DNA of 64,000 nt from Rhodosporidiobolus odoratus. Taxonomy: Eukaryota; Basidiomycota; Microbotryomycetes; Sporidiobolales; Sporidiobolaceae. The number at the start of each line of letters is the position of its first letter. The stretch's first letter is position 1. Below the pieces are notes generated by a model that saw nothing but the letters and a program-made list of their open reading frames with translations, did not search any database and had not been told where the DNA came from. The stretch spans positions 434,001 through 498,000 of the forward strand of contig JAOANU010000015.1 in assembly GCA_034387635.1 (NCBI GenBank), written 5' to 3'. This document shows positions 12,202 through 23,995 of the stretch, one piece after another. The translations under genes and the position numbers were made by a program.

Positions 12202-12310
12202 GACGCGTCCCAAGCCGTACGAGGTGTGAGGCAGAAGGAGAAGATGGAAGCCTGTAGTCGACGTCGCAGGACAACCTTCTATCTTCCGTCGAACACCGCT
12301 TACGGCTACA

Positions 12311-14741
12311 ATGAGCGATACCATTCAAGACTGTGCTATAGATCGGCTATCCAACCTACCCGCCGATCTCCTAGTCGACTCCCTTCTTCCCGCTTGTTCC
12401 CCCACTTCCCTCGTCACTCTCGCTGCAACAAGCCATCAGTGGCGCAGTTTCATCTCTAGCGAGGGTGGGCCATGCGAGATTCTATGGCAGAGGAGGATCG
12501 CTACCGATTTCCACTTTCCGACGGGGGCAAGCGGCAGGAGGACCGGTTGGTTCGCTTTGTACCGCCGCTTGTTCCGTTCTGCGTCCTACGTCTGGGGTGT
12601 GAGTCCTCTCCGAGCTTTCTCACCGCGCTCAATGTGACAACTGATCGCCCTTGAACCGCAGCAAAACGACAACGGCCGTCTTGCTCTGCCCGAAGCTTCT
12701 TTCCGCATCCCCACCTCTATTCGCTCCCGCCTGATCCAGGGCGGCATCTCCATTCCCACTCGCCTCGAGCTCCCCGCTCCTCCCATTGCACTCGTCGCTG
12801 GCGGGTGGTCCTTCCATGCCCTGACCGCCGAAGGCCAAGTCGTCAGCTGGGGCGCTTTAGACGGAGAAAGCTTCGCAGCTATGCAGGCTCCACTCAGCGA
12901 TCCGGGCCGCACACTCAGGCCGACCGTACTTCCTCAATGTGAGCAGATGGGCGAGCTTGTGCAGCTCGAGGCGGGAAGGAGGCACATTCTCATGCGAGGG
13001 AGAGATGGAAAAGTGTGGGAGATGCACTCGTACGGTCGAGCGGTATGTGTGAGCGACGATGCAGGCCGTTGGGGAGAGTCAGCTGTCGCTGATGGCACGC
13101 GCGCCGCAGCGGTTAAGGCTGTACAGGCGGGATGGGTACGAACTCTCTTTCGCCTAGAGCGCAATCTGGGCCACTGTGCTGATGTTGTTCCGCAGGACTA
13201 TTCGGCTGTGCTCACGATGGGAGGAGACGTCTTCGTCTGGTGGCAGACGGGTCCAGCTGTTCTCGAGCGAGCAGCGGCGCAAGCCGGCGAGCAATCGCTC
13301 GGCTCATTCTCCAGTCAAGGCGTGGCTTTCCAGCTCGAGATGGATACCCTCGGCCTTCCCTCTCCACCGTCATCTTTGTCCTTTCCCGACGACAAGATCG
13401 AAATCATAGCTTGTGGCGACAACTTCATCCTCGCCCTTACCGCGGCGTCACAACTTTTCTACCTCGACCTTTCTCCCATCCCTCAACCGAATCGGCCCTT
13501 CGCCGGTCAAGGCGCACGGAACGATCCTGAGGACAGCCCTATCCGCTTTCGTGCCAGTCGAGAACGTCTCGAAGCCGAGTTTGTCGCAGGCAAGAGAGCA
13601 TGGAAGAGGATGACCAAGTTTTGCGACATTGATGACCTGAAGAAGCTAGACGGTCTGGATGCCGCCAGTCTCAGCTCTTCAACACGCATCACGCATATTT
13701 CTGCTCAGTTCCGGTCTTTCGCAGCGTGTAAGCCATTCTTTCCATTCGAGCTGTTCACCACGGCTGATCGCTTTGGTGCTGTTTCCGCCCGCTTAGATTC
13801 GGTACCGTCCACGAGCGATACTAGCGAATCGGTTGTTCTGCTTGGCACCAGCGACTGGCGGGAAGACGTGGCACCACAGGTCATTCCAGAGTTGCAAGGG
13901 CTCGGAGTGATAAAGTATCATAACCCGACTTCTCCACCTGTCTTGGCTCAGCTCGCTTACATCCGACGGCCCACTTGCAGAATCTCTCATGGCGACTATC
14001 ACAACCTCGCATTGACATCAAGCGGTACGGTCTGCAGCCTCTTTTTCTCGCGTGCCGCTCTCCCGCTGACCCCCTCTATGATCGGCAGGCCACCTCTACA
14101 GCTGGGGCGCCTTCTCCGCCGGCGCACTCGGGCTCGGCCACCCCCAACTCTCCAATACCCCTCTCTCCGCCCTTGCCGTCCCCGCTGCAGCAGACCCACC
14201 TCTCGCCCACGCCGTCAACCCCGCGCATCCCTTTCCACCCGCGCAACGCGCCCAGCCCCCGGGATTTTTCCCAGGCTTCCTCCTACCCCGTCCTGCTGCT
14301 CGACCACCTCCTCCACCTCAGCGAGTCGATAAGCCCACCCGGATCCGCTTTCACAATGAGTCGGCTACGACAAATTCGGACGAAGCGGGCAGAAAGGGTA
14401 AGTTCGTCTACGCTGTCGCTGCTGCAGGGTGGCATAGCGGCTGTCTTGCTGTCGACCTCTCGGACGACGCCGCCGCTACGAACGAAGAGCAAGAACCTGT
14501 CATTCGGCCGCAGTCAGAACTCGAAGCGGAAGCTGAACGTGAAGGATCTAGGAGCGCCCGCGTGGTGCAAGGACTAGATCGGCAGGGGGAAGACGGGGCG
14601 GGGGGAACGCACGGGGTGTTCAATGAACGAGCGAGTATGGGAAGGATGGGGAGGAGTTTGAGGATTGGGTTTGCCGCGAGAGGGGCTGCGAGAGGAGAGG
14701 CGGGCGGTATGCTTCCGTCTGACCCCGCTCCGCCTAGCTGA
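12311..14741 (+). CDS. SAF1: F-box protein with RCC1-type repeats (Saf1-like)
   Basis: Likely substrate adaptor of an SCF ubiquitin ligase. The start at 12311 opens MSDTIQDCAIDRLSNLPADL, an F-box (LSNLPADLLVDSLL...SHQWRSFISS) in the first 60 residues, followed by WFALYRRLFRSASYVWG. After an intron come RCC1-like blades: LVAGGWSFHALTAEGQVVSWG, LEAGRRHILMRGRDGKVWEM, AVLTMGGDVFVWWQ, IIACGDNFILALTAASQLFYL, HGDYHNLALTSSG|HLYSWGAFSAGALGLG, and AAAGWHSGCLAVDLSDD. The last exon ends GMLPSDPAPPS at 14741. About four introns. Yeast Saf1, which promotes turnover of adenine deaminase Aah1, has the same F-box plus RCC1 order, so the symbol denotes architecture and probable orthology, not a proven target. 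Confidence 0.85.
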
Positions 14742-15397
14742 GATGTTAGCGTGGACTATGAACAGTGCCTCGGTAGTATTTTATCTGTTTGTTCAACGCT
14801 GTACGCATCTGTTCGCTACGTCTGCCCACGCCTTCGTGCGTTTGCCGTAGCTGCTGCTTCCAGAGACCACAGCGAATAGTGGCTTCGTGGGGTAGCACCG
14901 GGGCGAAAGCGCTGAGACCGGTGTAAGCAGCTCGTTCCCGAGTTGAGAAGGTCCAACCTGTTCTCCTCCTCACCATCACCTGGGACCGACTTGGCGCACT
15001 TTCACGCACGATGACAATCTCAAGAGCACAGGGTAATTGTTGCAAGTAAGGTACTATGTATGCGAGAGGGGGTTGCGAGCTATGTAGACTAGGGGAGGGG
15101 GATTACACGAGAAACAGGTGAAGAGCATATAGGACAGGTGTATGTGCACGACGACAGGGGAAGAGAGGAGGGGAAAGGGAGAACTACTGTTGATATTTAC
15201 CGTTGGCAGAAGAGGAGGAAAGGGAAAAAAATGTACGGCGAAGGGGATGATGTCATCCAAAGGAAATGACGACGGTGGCGGGCGGTGGGGTGGACGATAT
15301 GTACGAGTACGCCAGGTTGTCGCCGTGAGGGAAGCATGTATCTACATTTTGCGGTGTGCGGCGAGGGATGGGAGCGCTACTGATGAGGCGGTGCTGT
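14742..15397. other. Tail-to-tail intergenic region
   Basis: 656 bases between the SAF1-like stop and the stop of the small minus-strand gene. Small open frames on both strands show no domain, no family resemblance and no consistent splicing. Expected to hold the two 3' UTRs; nothing else seen. Confidence 0.45.
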
Positions 15398-15814
15398 TCA
15401 CCCGGACGACGAGCGGCGAGAAAGGCCGTTCGTGCCAGCGGAGCGCTGCTTGCGTTCGAGGTCGGTCTTGAAACGGTCGAAGCGGGCAGTAGTGTAGAGG
15501 AACAGACCCTCTGCGAGACAGGCAAGACGAAGACGTTAGCTGGAAAGAGCGAAAGAGGACGGCGAGAAGAAAAGCGAACCTTTGTATTTCCTCAACGCAT
15601 CGTCCGAGTCATCCATTGAGTGCCTCCTCTGCTCATCTTCACCCGCCAATACGTCCGCTGAAGAGTCGTAGGAGTTCTCGCGAGAGTGCGCGTCACTTTC
15701 ACCGGATGACGGAAGAGCGCCGGTCATGGAAGAGAGGGTGGCGAGCGGAGAGGCTGAGAGGTTCGGCGAGGTAGAGTTACTCGAAGCAGCGTGGGGAGAA
15801 GAAGTAGAAGGCAT
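15398..15814 (-). CDS. Small unknown protein, Ser-rich with aromatic C-terminal motif
   Basis: Not recognised. Two exons (15580-15814 and 15398-15510) joined at AAAG|AGGG give 115 residues. The first 60 are Ser/Pro/Thr-rich and probably disordered. The last part, LRKYKEGLFLYTTARFDRFKTDLERKQRS, looks like a conserved amphipathic helix, and the protein ends in RRSSSG. A strong acceptor (CGCTCCAG) lies 24 bases upstream of the chosen ATG and a matching donor (GTGAGT) further upstream, suggesting an intron in the 5' leader. Splice sites and amino-acid composition support a real gene. It could be longer if a coding exon upstream was missed. Confidence 0.55.
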
Positions 15815-16581
15815 AGCTTGAGCGGTAGCGGCCCTGGAGCGACAAAGTGAAGAGTGCTGAGTCAGTTTCGGCGCCGCGAGAAGAATCCTTGAAGTCTGGT
15901 CAACTCACATAACGGTAGAGGGGAGAGTGGCTTGAATGGCGTGTGTAAAGCAGGGAGCTAGAAGAGAACGAAGTAGAGGAAACGGCGGAGGAGAGAAAAG
16001 GAGAACAGTTTCCGACGTAATTTTGATTCGGCCTTGACACACTGCTCAAAAGGAAACCCTTGGACCCGGGTCACATTCAATGCTAGCGCTTGCGCTGACC
16101 GACACTGCCCCAGCAGAGCCCCTCGCTGGAAACCGGGCACCTCACCTCTCCCCGTCATGTTCATACTTTTTCGTTCTCCGCCTCCTCCTTTTTCTCCTCA
16201 CGCCGTCCCTTCGCCGTCCCTCGTTCGGCCAACACTGCCTTATCACCGGCTTTGTACGAGAGCGGATGTGTGCGCCAGTTCCAAGTAAGTGCCTAGACGA
16301 CTTGCTGTCCGGCTGCTTCGTACGCCTTCACCTGGATTTCTGCTGGTCAGACTTCATCGTCTGTTCGAGTTCTGCCCTTTTGCGCTGTGCTCCTGCTACA
16401 CTCTTGCAGTGGAGCGGTATTGTAGCCCTGTCGTGTGAGTCAGGAACAATGAGATCTCCTTCGGCCAAGTCGGGTCGGCTCAGGTTCGGGGTGACGAAGT
16501 CAATCAGCGAGACAAAAACAGCTTCATCAAGTTTGGTTGGGACCTGACACCTTCCGCGACAACGACTGCGATATGCCTTGA
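15815..16581. promoter_or_regulatory. Intergenic region between PRP40 and the small Ser-rich gene
   Basis: 767 bases between the PRP40 stop and the small gene, both on the minus strand. It should hold the PRP40 terminator and the small gene's promoter and leader intron. A 155-codon open frame on the plus strand (16080-16547) is Cys/Leu/Ser-rich without domain or splicing support and was not accepted as a gene. Confidence 0.45.
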
Positions 16582-19398
16582 CTACAGCTCACCTTCCTCT
16601 CGCTCCTCGTCCTGCGCAGAACTGTCGCGGTCAATCTTTTTCCTCTTCCTCTTAGCGAGACGGAACGAGACGAAGAGAACAACACGCACCTTCATCGCGA
16701 CGTCGCCATCCTCGCCAGCAGATCTCTTCTGCTCCCCGCGTCCTTCGTTCACCTTTCTGACCTTCCTCTCCGGTCCCTCCTCAGTCTCTCCATAATCCAA
16801 CCCAGCCCCACTCGTGCGCCTCTTCCTCTCTTCGTGCGCCGCCGGCGAGTGACGCCGTTCTCGATGATGATGGTGGTGGTGACGCTCTTCATGGTCGTGT
16901 GAAGAAGCTCGCTCACCGCGGTCCCGGTCGAATTCCCGCTCGTAGTCGTCTCCGTACTCGCGTCGACGACGTCCTTCACGTTCCGCTCGCAGACGGTCTC
17001 GTTCAGCTTTTTCGGCTTCGGCTGCTTCACGCTCGGCACGCTTTTCCTGTAGATGGAGCAGCACAGTATCAGCATATGCGATATAAGAAATAGCGTCGGC
17101 TTGTGCAGGTGAAACGCCCATCGTACCTTTTGCCGCTTTACGAACTTTTCGAAGGCGGTTCGGCAAGCTTCCTCGGTGTTTTGAAGCGCTGCGAACTCGG
17201 GAGTCTCTTGTATACGAGGTAGGATCTGCATTAGAAGCAAGACTCGCGTGAGTTACGGGCAGTTGAGAGAGCGACCACGAAACTCAACGCACGTCTTCGT
17301 AAGTTGCGTCGAGGTCGACGGGTGGATCAAGCTTCTTGTAGGCGTAGCGAAGGTCGTCAATCAGCATCCGGAGCTTCTTCTCCGCGCGACGACGATCATC
17401 CTTGGCTGCACGGGCTGCACGGGCGTGGAGCTGTGCAGAGCAAGACGAGATCAGTCAGCACATCCTGCTGCGGGATCTGGTACGAGAGACAGGCAAAGGA
17501 CGCCTGACGTACCCGATCAAACGCAGCCTTGATAGCGCCATACTCGATCCTCTCCAACCTTTCATCACCCTCGAGTGCCTTCATAAACTCTTCCTCAGTC
17601 GTCGCCTCCGCAACAACTAGACTCTTCTCCCTCGCCACGAGCTCCACGACATGCTGGTTCTCCTCGGCGCGGACGTCAAGTTCGTCGACGAGGTCCCAGA
17701 ACAGCTCGAGAGGGGACGAGCCTTGAGCGCCGAGAACGGCGAGGTAGCGCTCGTCGTGGGCGAAGATGGGGTAGACGGATTTCCAAGTTGTGCCGGCAGC
17801 CATCTTGCCGGATGCAACAAGTTGGTGGAGGAGAGCCTGCGGACCAGCCGAGCAGAAAGACGACTGTCAGCTTGACGGAAGATCGATATGCAGAAGTCGG
17901 AACGCACATTGAACTCATCCCTTGCCCTCCTGGCCTTCCTCCTCTTCTCTTCCGCAACCCTCTGCCTCTGCTCCGCCAACTCTTTCTCGGCACGCCGAAC
18001 CTCATCTTCGTAGACGGTGAGCATGTCGATCGGCTCAATGCCCTGCAATTCAGGGTCACGGTGCCACTCAGGCGTGCGGTAGAACATGGCGCGGGCCTCT
18101 TGCCAGCGAACCGGACCGGCGAGGTCGAGTTGGAGGGATTGGAGGATGGCGGTAAGTTTGTCCATGTTGCGGCCCCGCATCTCGCGCTTGCGAGTCTGTC
18201 AAGGATGTATAGGGTAGTCAGAGTCGACGTCCAGTTGCTCGAAAGGTGTAGCATCGACGTACTTCCTCCGCGTTCCGAAGCTTGACGATGAACTCGTCAA
18301 AGAGAATCTTGCGTTCCTCATCGTTCCGCGGTCCCGCCCAGATCTCGGGCAGCTTCTCGCTGAGCACGCGTCTACCCCTCTCCCAGCTCCACCAACTCTT
18401 GACGCCCTCCTCCATGGCCACACCCCCTCCGAGCTTTTCCATCGCCTTGTGCCAGTCCTTCCTGCACCTCTGCAAGCTCTTGTCCCTCTCGTCCGCCTCT
18501 TCCTTCTTGACCTCCTCAAGGTACTGCTCGAATGCCGCCTTTCTCTCGGCGAGGGACTTGAGCGCTTTGTACATGGGCTCGGTGATCGCCTCCTTCATTA
18601 CCTGCTCCCAAGTCCAGCTCGAGTTGACACCCAGTTCGCGAAGCATGCCCTTGAAGGCGGTTTCAGCTTCAGCAATCGTGTTGAAAGAAACAACGGTCGC
18701 TGCCGAAAGACTGGGAGCAGGCGCAGGCGGAAGAGCACCGGCGATTGGGCGGGCAGGAAGACCGAAAGAACCGGGGGCAGCGAGGGCTCCGGACATGGGC
18801 GTCAAAGGAGGGCCGGACATAGCTACCGGCGCGGCAGGGAGGGGATGGCTCATGGGCGAGTGTTGCGAGCCTCCTGCGGATGGACCGGAGGGAAGACCTG
18901 GAGATGGGAAGCCGGAACGAGGACCGGTGGGCGCTGCGGTGGCGCTGAAAAGTTGGCTGGGTCAGTAGATGAGGAGATGTATTTCACAGTGGGAAGGCAG
19001 TACCTGAAGCGGGCGACGATGTCTGCGAGAAAGGAAAATCGGGTCAGTTGCGAAAGAAGAAAAGGCCGGGTATAGGCACGACAACGCACCCTTGAGCTCC
19101 TTCGGCATGGACCAGGTGGTTTCCTTGCTGACGGTGTGAGTGTAGTACTTCCTGCCGCCGGTTTCGTACTCCTTCCAGTTGCTCTTGCCCATTTCGAGTT
19201 CGAGGGGAGTCTTGAGGTCGTCGGGTTTTTCCCAGACTGAGCCCTTTTGCGGGTGACTCCAGTAAGGTCGGCCATCCGGCGAAGTGTGCTTGGCCCAGTG
19301 GGCTGCGCCCGGGGGTGGGGAAGCTGAAGCCTGTAGGTGAGACGGAAGTGAGTGCGGAAGAGCCGGACGAGGGTGGGGTGAAAGGGACGGCGTACCAT
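16582..19398 (-). CDS. PRP40: Pre-mRNA processing factor Prp40 (WW and FF domains)
   Basis: U1 snRNP-associated splicing factor that bridges the 5' splice site to branch-point proteins. The start at 19398 is an ATG followed at once by an intron (GTACGC...CTACAG), so the first coding exon is only the start codon; the product begins MASASPPPGAAHWAKH. Two WW domains come first: WAKHTSPDGRPYWSHPQK..W and WKEYETGGRKYYTHTVSKE. A Pro/Ala/Gly-rich linker follows, then several FF domains, the first being AETAFKGMLRELGVNSSWTW with the helix ending AFEQYLEEVKKEE. The C-terminus is a long Arg/Asp/Glu/His-rich tail ending EEREEGEL. About ten introns. Domain order and length match fungal Prp40. Both WW domains keep their paired Trp residues. 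Confidence 0.94.
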
Positions 19399-19756
19399 GA
19401 TGCGTCGGGATGCTCCTGCGGCAGCTAGCTGGTATTCGTGAGCCTCTACAATGAGCTGTATGCTTAGCTTGAGTGTGATTGAAGTTTAAGAGATGTTTCC
19501 TCACATTCTCCTAAGTCGGACTTCCGCATCGCCTGTACGCCAAAGTCCAAGGCTTGCTAGATACCGCTAGGTAGTACAAGCACCTCAGCGTCATCAAACA
19601 ACCACCCGCACCTTCTACTTCGCCCGTGTCTATATTCACTCCTCCTCGCCAGCCCCCGCCAGTCTGATTCGACCCCTTCGCACCCCAAATCTTCCCGGAC
19701 AGCGACTCAACTAGCTCTGCAACACATTTGACAAACACTCCTACACGACCAGCACC

Positions 19757-22010
19757 ATGTCCAACTCGAATCAGATTAGCGCTGAGGAAGCAGGTTGGCG
19801 GTTTGCCCAGTGCTTTGGTGACAAGGTCCGTTGCCTTCCTTGCTTCCCCATAGCTGTGATAAGCCTCACACTGAGCCTCTAGCTGACTCGCTGTGCTCCT
19901 ACAGGGCGAGGTGGAAGATATCACGGAAGCCGACATCATCTGTTCGTTGCCCTCCTCTTGCATTTCCTAGACTCGCCTACACGAAGCGGAGGGCTGCAGC
20001 AGCGCTTCCGAAGAAGCAGGAACGAGCTGCTGAGCAGCGGCACAGCGGTACAGCGCATTCGCGCGTGTGGACCTGATTCGACCCAGATCTGCGCGCTCGG
20101 CAGTCTTCCCCCACTAGGCGCGAAGCCGAGGCTAACTGCCCTTCTCCCCGGTTGCTTTGCAGCCTGTGTCGAGTTTGACCACACTGGCGACTACCTCGCG
20201 ACGGGCGACAAGGGTGGACGCGTCGTCCTCTTTGAGCGCAACGAGAGCAAGAAGGGGTGTGAGTACAAGTTCTACACCGAATTCCAAAGTCATGAGCCGG
20301 AATTCGACTACCTCAAGTCGTTGGAGATCGAGGAAAAGATCAACAAGATCCGGTGGTGCAAGAGGCAGAATTCGGCACATTTTCTGCTGTCGACGAATGG
20401 TTCGTTTCCCTTCTTCCTCGTGCTCGTATATACAGGCTGATGGCTCCTTCGCCCCAATAGACAAGACGATCAAGCTGTGGAAAGTTTTCGAGAAGTCGCT
20501 CAAGGTTGTCGCCGAGAACAACGGTTCTGCTGCCGCCGGCGGTGCTCCTCCTTCCCCCCCCCCTGGCCACCCCGTCACCGCACTTCCTCCTTCCGCCTTT
20601 CCCTCGTCGCCCTCACAACGCAATGGAACCGACCCCACAACTCCCTACCTCCGGCTGCCGCGCATGACCTACCACGACACCATTGTCGCCGCGGTGCCGA
20701 GGAAGGTCTACGCTAACGCGCATGCCTACCACATCAACTCGATCTCGATGAACTCGGATGGTGAGACGTACATGAGTGCGGATGATTTGCGGATCAACCT
20801 CTGGAATTTGGGTATTAGCGACCAATCTTTCAGTACAATCTCTTCTCCCTTGCTTCACTACTTTGTCCATTACTGACTGGTCCTGCCTCCGCAGACATCC
20901 TCGACATCAAGCCCGTCAATATGGAAGAGCTTACGGAGGTCATCACCGCTGCCGAATTCCACCCCGTCTCGTGCAACCTCTTCTGCTATTCCAGCTCCAA
21001 AGGAACGGTCAAGCTCGCCGACATGCGAGAGCAGGCATTATGCGACAAGCATGCGAAGCGTACGTGGTTTGTATTTTTCTCTTCCGCCTTCGAGCCTCTT
21101 CTGACTCGGCTTTTTTCCGCTGGCAGTGTTCGAAGAGGAGGAAGACCCGTCAAACAAGTCCTTCTTCTCGGAGATTATCTCCAGCGTGTCCGACGTCAAG
21201 TTCTCCAAGGATGGCCGCTACCTCCTCTCTCGCGACTACCTGACCCTCCGAATCTGGGACATCAACATGGACAACAAGCCCGTCCAAACGATCAATGTCC
21301 ATGACCACCTCAGGAGCAAGCTTTGCGATCTCTACGAGAACGACTGCATCTTTGACAAGTTCGAGTGCACATTCAGTGGGAACGGCGAGTACGTACAGCT
21401 GGATCTGCTCTTCCCGTTCGACCTGGAATTGACGAACGCCCCCCCTTGCTCCCTTCGCGCCTGCCTTGCCTCTCTTTGCATGCCACCTTCGTGTCGCTCT
21501 CATTTCGCCGTTCGCGCCTGCCTTTTGTCTATCTTTGCATGTCACCTCTGTGTCACACTCTGATTTGGCAGGCATGTCCTCTCAGGCTCATACAACAACC
21601 ACTTCCATATTTACGACAAGAACGCCGAGCAAGATATCGTCCTTCAGGCCGACAAGAGCGCGTTCAAGGCCAAGAAGATCGGAGCGAACAAGACCAAGGC
21701 GGGCGCAGCGGGCGCGAAGGGAACGAATGGTGGCGCCAAGAAGCCCATCATCGACACGGAGAACATCGACTACAACAAGAAAGTGCTTCATGGTGCATGG
21801 CACCCTCGCGAGGACACGGTGAGTAGCTGGCCCTTTGTACGCTTATGACTTGCTGATCCGACTCCTTTCTCGCAGATCGCCATCGCGGCGACGAACAACC
21901 TGTTCCTCTACTCCAAGCCGGCAGGAAACGGCGCAACGGCGGCTAGGGAGGGTGCCCTCGCAGCCCGAGAGGGGTCAGAAACGCCGGCGGCAGCAGCTCC
22001 CGTCTCATGA
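19757..22010 (+). CDS. CDC55: PP2A regulatory subunit B (PR55 / Cdc55)
   Basis: WD40-type B subunit that directs protein phosphatase 2A to substrates controlling mitotic exit and the spindle checkpoint. The start at 19757 ([23 protein letters not shown]) leads over two introns, the second unusually long here (about 220 nt), to [18 protein letters not shown]. Family landmarks follow: [45 protein letters not shown], the PR55 signature [20 protein letters not shown], then [23 protein letters not shown] and [15 protein letters not shown]. Compared with the family, there is a Pro/Ser-rich insert of about 50 residues (NGSAAAGG...RNGTDPTT) after the second blade and a Gly/Ala/Lys-rich insert near the last repeats. 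It ends in Ala-rich sequence at 22010. Intact. Confidence 0.95.
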
Positions 22011-22504
22011 GCGCATGTACAAGCCGTAGTTCTCCTCCTCCCTGCCGACTTGCCTCATACCTCCTACTCTACCTGCCGACCCTAGCACCCTGCCCGTATT
22101 ATCCCCCGCCCTCTCACATTCACGCACATTCACGCATCCTCGATTCCATCTCTTTCGCTTTTCAGCTATAATGACCTCGTCCCTTGCCGCCGTTTCGTTG
22201 TACACTGTTCACCCCCTTGAGCTTTCTCTCTACTTCGCGTGCCTTTTTTCTCCTCCGGTGTGTGTGTGTATGTGTGTTTGCCTTTCCTCTCCTTTCCTCT
22301 TCTCTTCTTCTTCCTCATCAGATCGTACCTACGTGGGCTTTCCCAAGAATAGCAGCAATTGAGTGTAGTGAAGGAACTCGTCAGTACTTGCACCGCGAAC
22401 GGTGTGGCTGCCCTGACTCGCCGGATGATTGGCTTCCGGAGCCGCTCATGCAAAGTGGGGCTTCGATCCTACACTGCTCTCTCTTCCTCCACGCTCCTGT
22501 CCAC
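22011..22504. promoter_or_regulatory. Promoter region of the SDR reductase
   Basis: 494 bases between CDC55 and the reductase, both plus strand. It contains a strong pyrimidine-rich tract (about 22220-22320) with a short GT-rich run near 22258-22280, as often seen at promoters and leaders in these fungi. No gene seen. Confidence 0.45.
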
Positions 22505-23867
22505 ATGTCCGCTACTAAGCCTCTCGTACTCATCACCGGCCTGAGCGGCTATTGCGCCGCCTCCATCGCCGTGACTTTTCTCGAAGCCGGCTATCGAGTC
22601 CGAGGAACTATTCGACGACAAGCTCAAGCGGAGGCATGGTCGGCGCATTATCCGCAGTACGCTGCACGACTTGAGTACGCGGTCGTGCCGGACATGGCTG
22701 CGAAGGGGGCTTACGAGGAAGCGGTCAAGGGGGTGGAGATCGTTGTCCATACAAGTTCTCCGTTTTTCTACGGTTCGCACAGTCTTCCTTCGTCCCCTTT
22801 CGCCTAGTCAAACTCATGAGGGACGTCCGCAGGCTACACCGACAATGAGCGGGACATGCTGCTCGTTCGTCTTCTTCTTCTTCTTCTTCTTCTCTTTTCC
22901 GTTCCCCACCTTGAGCCTGACACATTTTGCCCTTCTCAGCCCGCTCTTCGAGGTACTCTCGAAATCCTCGAAGCCGCTCACAAAGCCGGTAGCGTCAGAA
23001 GAATGGTAATCACCTCCTCCTTCGCCGCCATGAGCGACTACAAGAAAGGGCTCAACCCAAGAAAGCGCTACACCGAGGCAGATTGGTGCCCTTTGACGTG
23101 GGAGGAAGCGAAGGTCTCGACGGATCAGACGCTTGTGTATGTGGCGTCCAAGGCTCATGCGGAGAAGGCGGCTTGGAAGTTTATGGAGGAAGAAAAACCG
23201 GGATTTACGATGACGACGTGCGTTCTCTTCGCCCGGTCTACCACGAGAGCTTACTGGCTGCCTTGTGTACCTCAGGATTCTACCTGTGCATGTCCTTGGC
23301 CGCACCGCTCAGCCCGTCAAGACACCGCAAGACCTCTCAGTTTCGGCAGGATGGATTCGCGAGTTCCTTGACAAGCCCACTCTACTTCCCGTTCCCATTC
23401 CGGTAAGCCCTCTCGTACCTTCCCCTCTCCGCCTATGCTCAAGTCCACCGTTCCATCCAACAGGCCATGGTCGACGTCGACGACGTCGCCCTCGCCCACC
23501 TGCGCGCCGTCGAACGGCCAGAAGTAGCAGCAGGTCAGCGGTACCTCGTCGTAGGCGCAGTCTTCTCCGGGTCAGCGGTTGCTACAGCGGCGCGACACGC
23601 GTTCCCAGATAAGGTGGATCGGTTTCCGACGCCTGGAGGAAAAGTTGAACATGAGTTGCCAGAGCATTTCCAATGGGATGTGAGCAAGTACGTCCTCACT
23701 TTGCTTGAACTGTTCCCCTTCGCGACTGGTGCCTCTGACTGACCTTCCCTGCCGTGCTTAGAGCGGAACGGGAGCTGGGGATTGAGTGGACCCCGCTTGA
23801 GGTCACGGTCAAGGGAGCTTTGCAGCAAGTGTTTGAGCTGGAGGAAGCAGTGCAGACAGTGGCGTAG
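22505..23867 (+). CDS. NAD(P)-dependent reductase, extended SDR family (Gre2 / dihydroflavonol reductase-like)
   Basis: Probable cytosolic carbonyl reductase. The start at 22505 gives MSATKPLVLITGLSGYCAAS, a Rossmann nucleotide-binding turn in which the third glycine of GxxGxxG is Ala, tolerated in this subfamily. VVPDMAAKGAYEEAVKGVEIVVHTSSPF is the usual D-x-x cofactor/substrate loop. After an intron of about 100 nt with a TTC-repeat tract, the next exons supply LRGTLEILEAAHKAGSVRRMVITSSFAA and the catalytic YVASK (Y-x-x-x-K). The downstream exons give VHVLGRTAQPVKTPQDL and VDVDDVALAHLRAVERP, both typical of the family, and the last exon ends ELEEAVQTVA. About 350 residues, usual length. The substrate cannot be told from the sequence. 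Confidence 0.87.
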
Positions 23868-23995
23868 GAAGGCGATGGAACGATGCAGCCAACGAGACAT
23901 GCACAAGTAACCGTTTCAGGCACTGCGACGCCCTTGAGAAGGTCAACCGAGGAAATAGATTCGAAGTACCGGGTACAGTTGAATTGCCACCGCCG

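Noticed and set aside
16080..16547. 155-codon plus-strand open frame upstream of PRP40's stop
   Set aside because: Cys/Leu/Ser-rich translation without domain, splice pattern or family; GC-rich DNA has few stops, so such frames arise by chance.
22865..22895. TTC-repeat tract as a separate mobile or regulatory element
   Set aside because: It lies inside the first intron of the reductase and is a simple pyrimidine tract, common in introns here.
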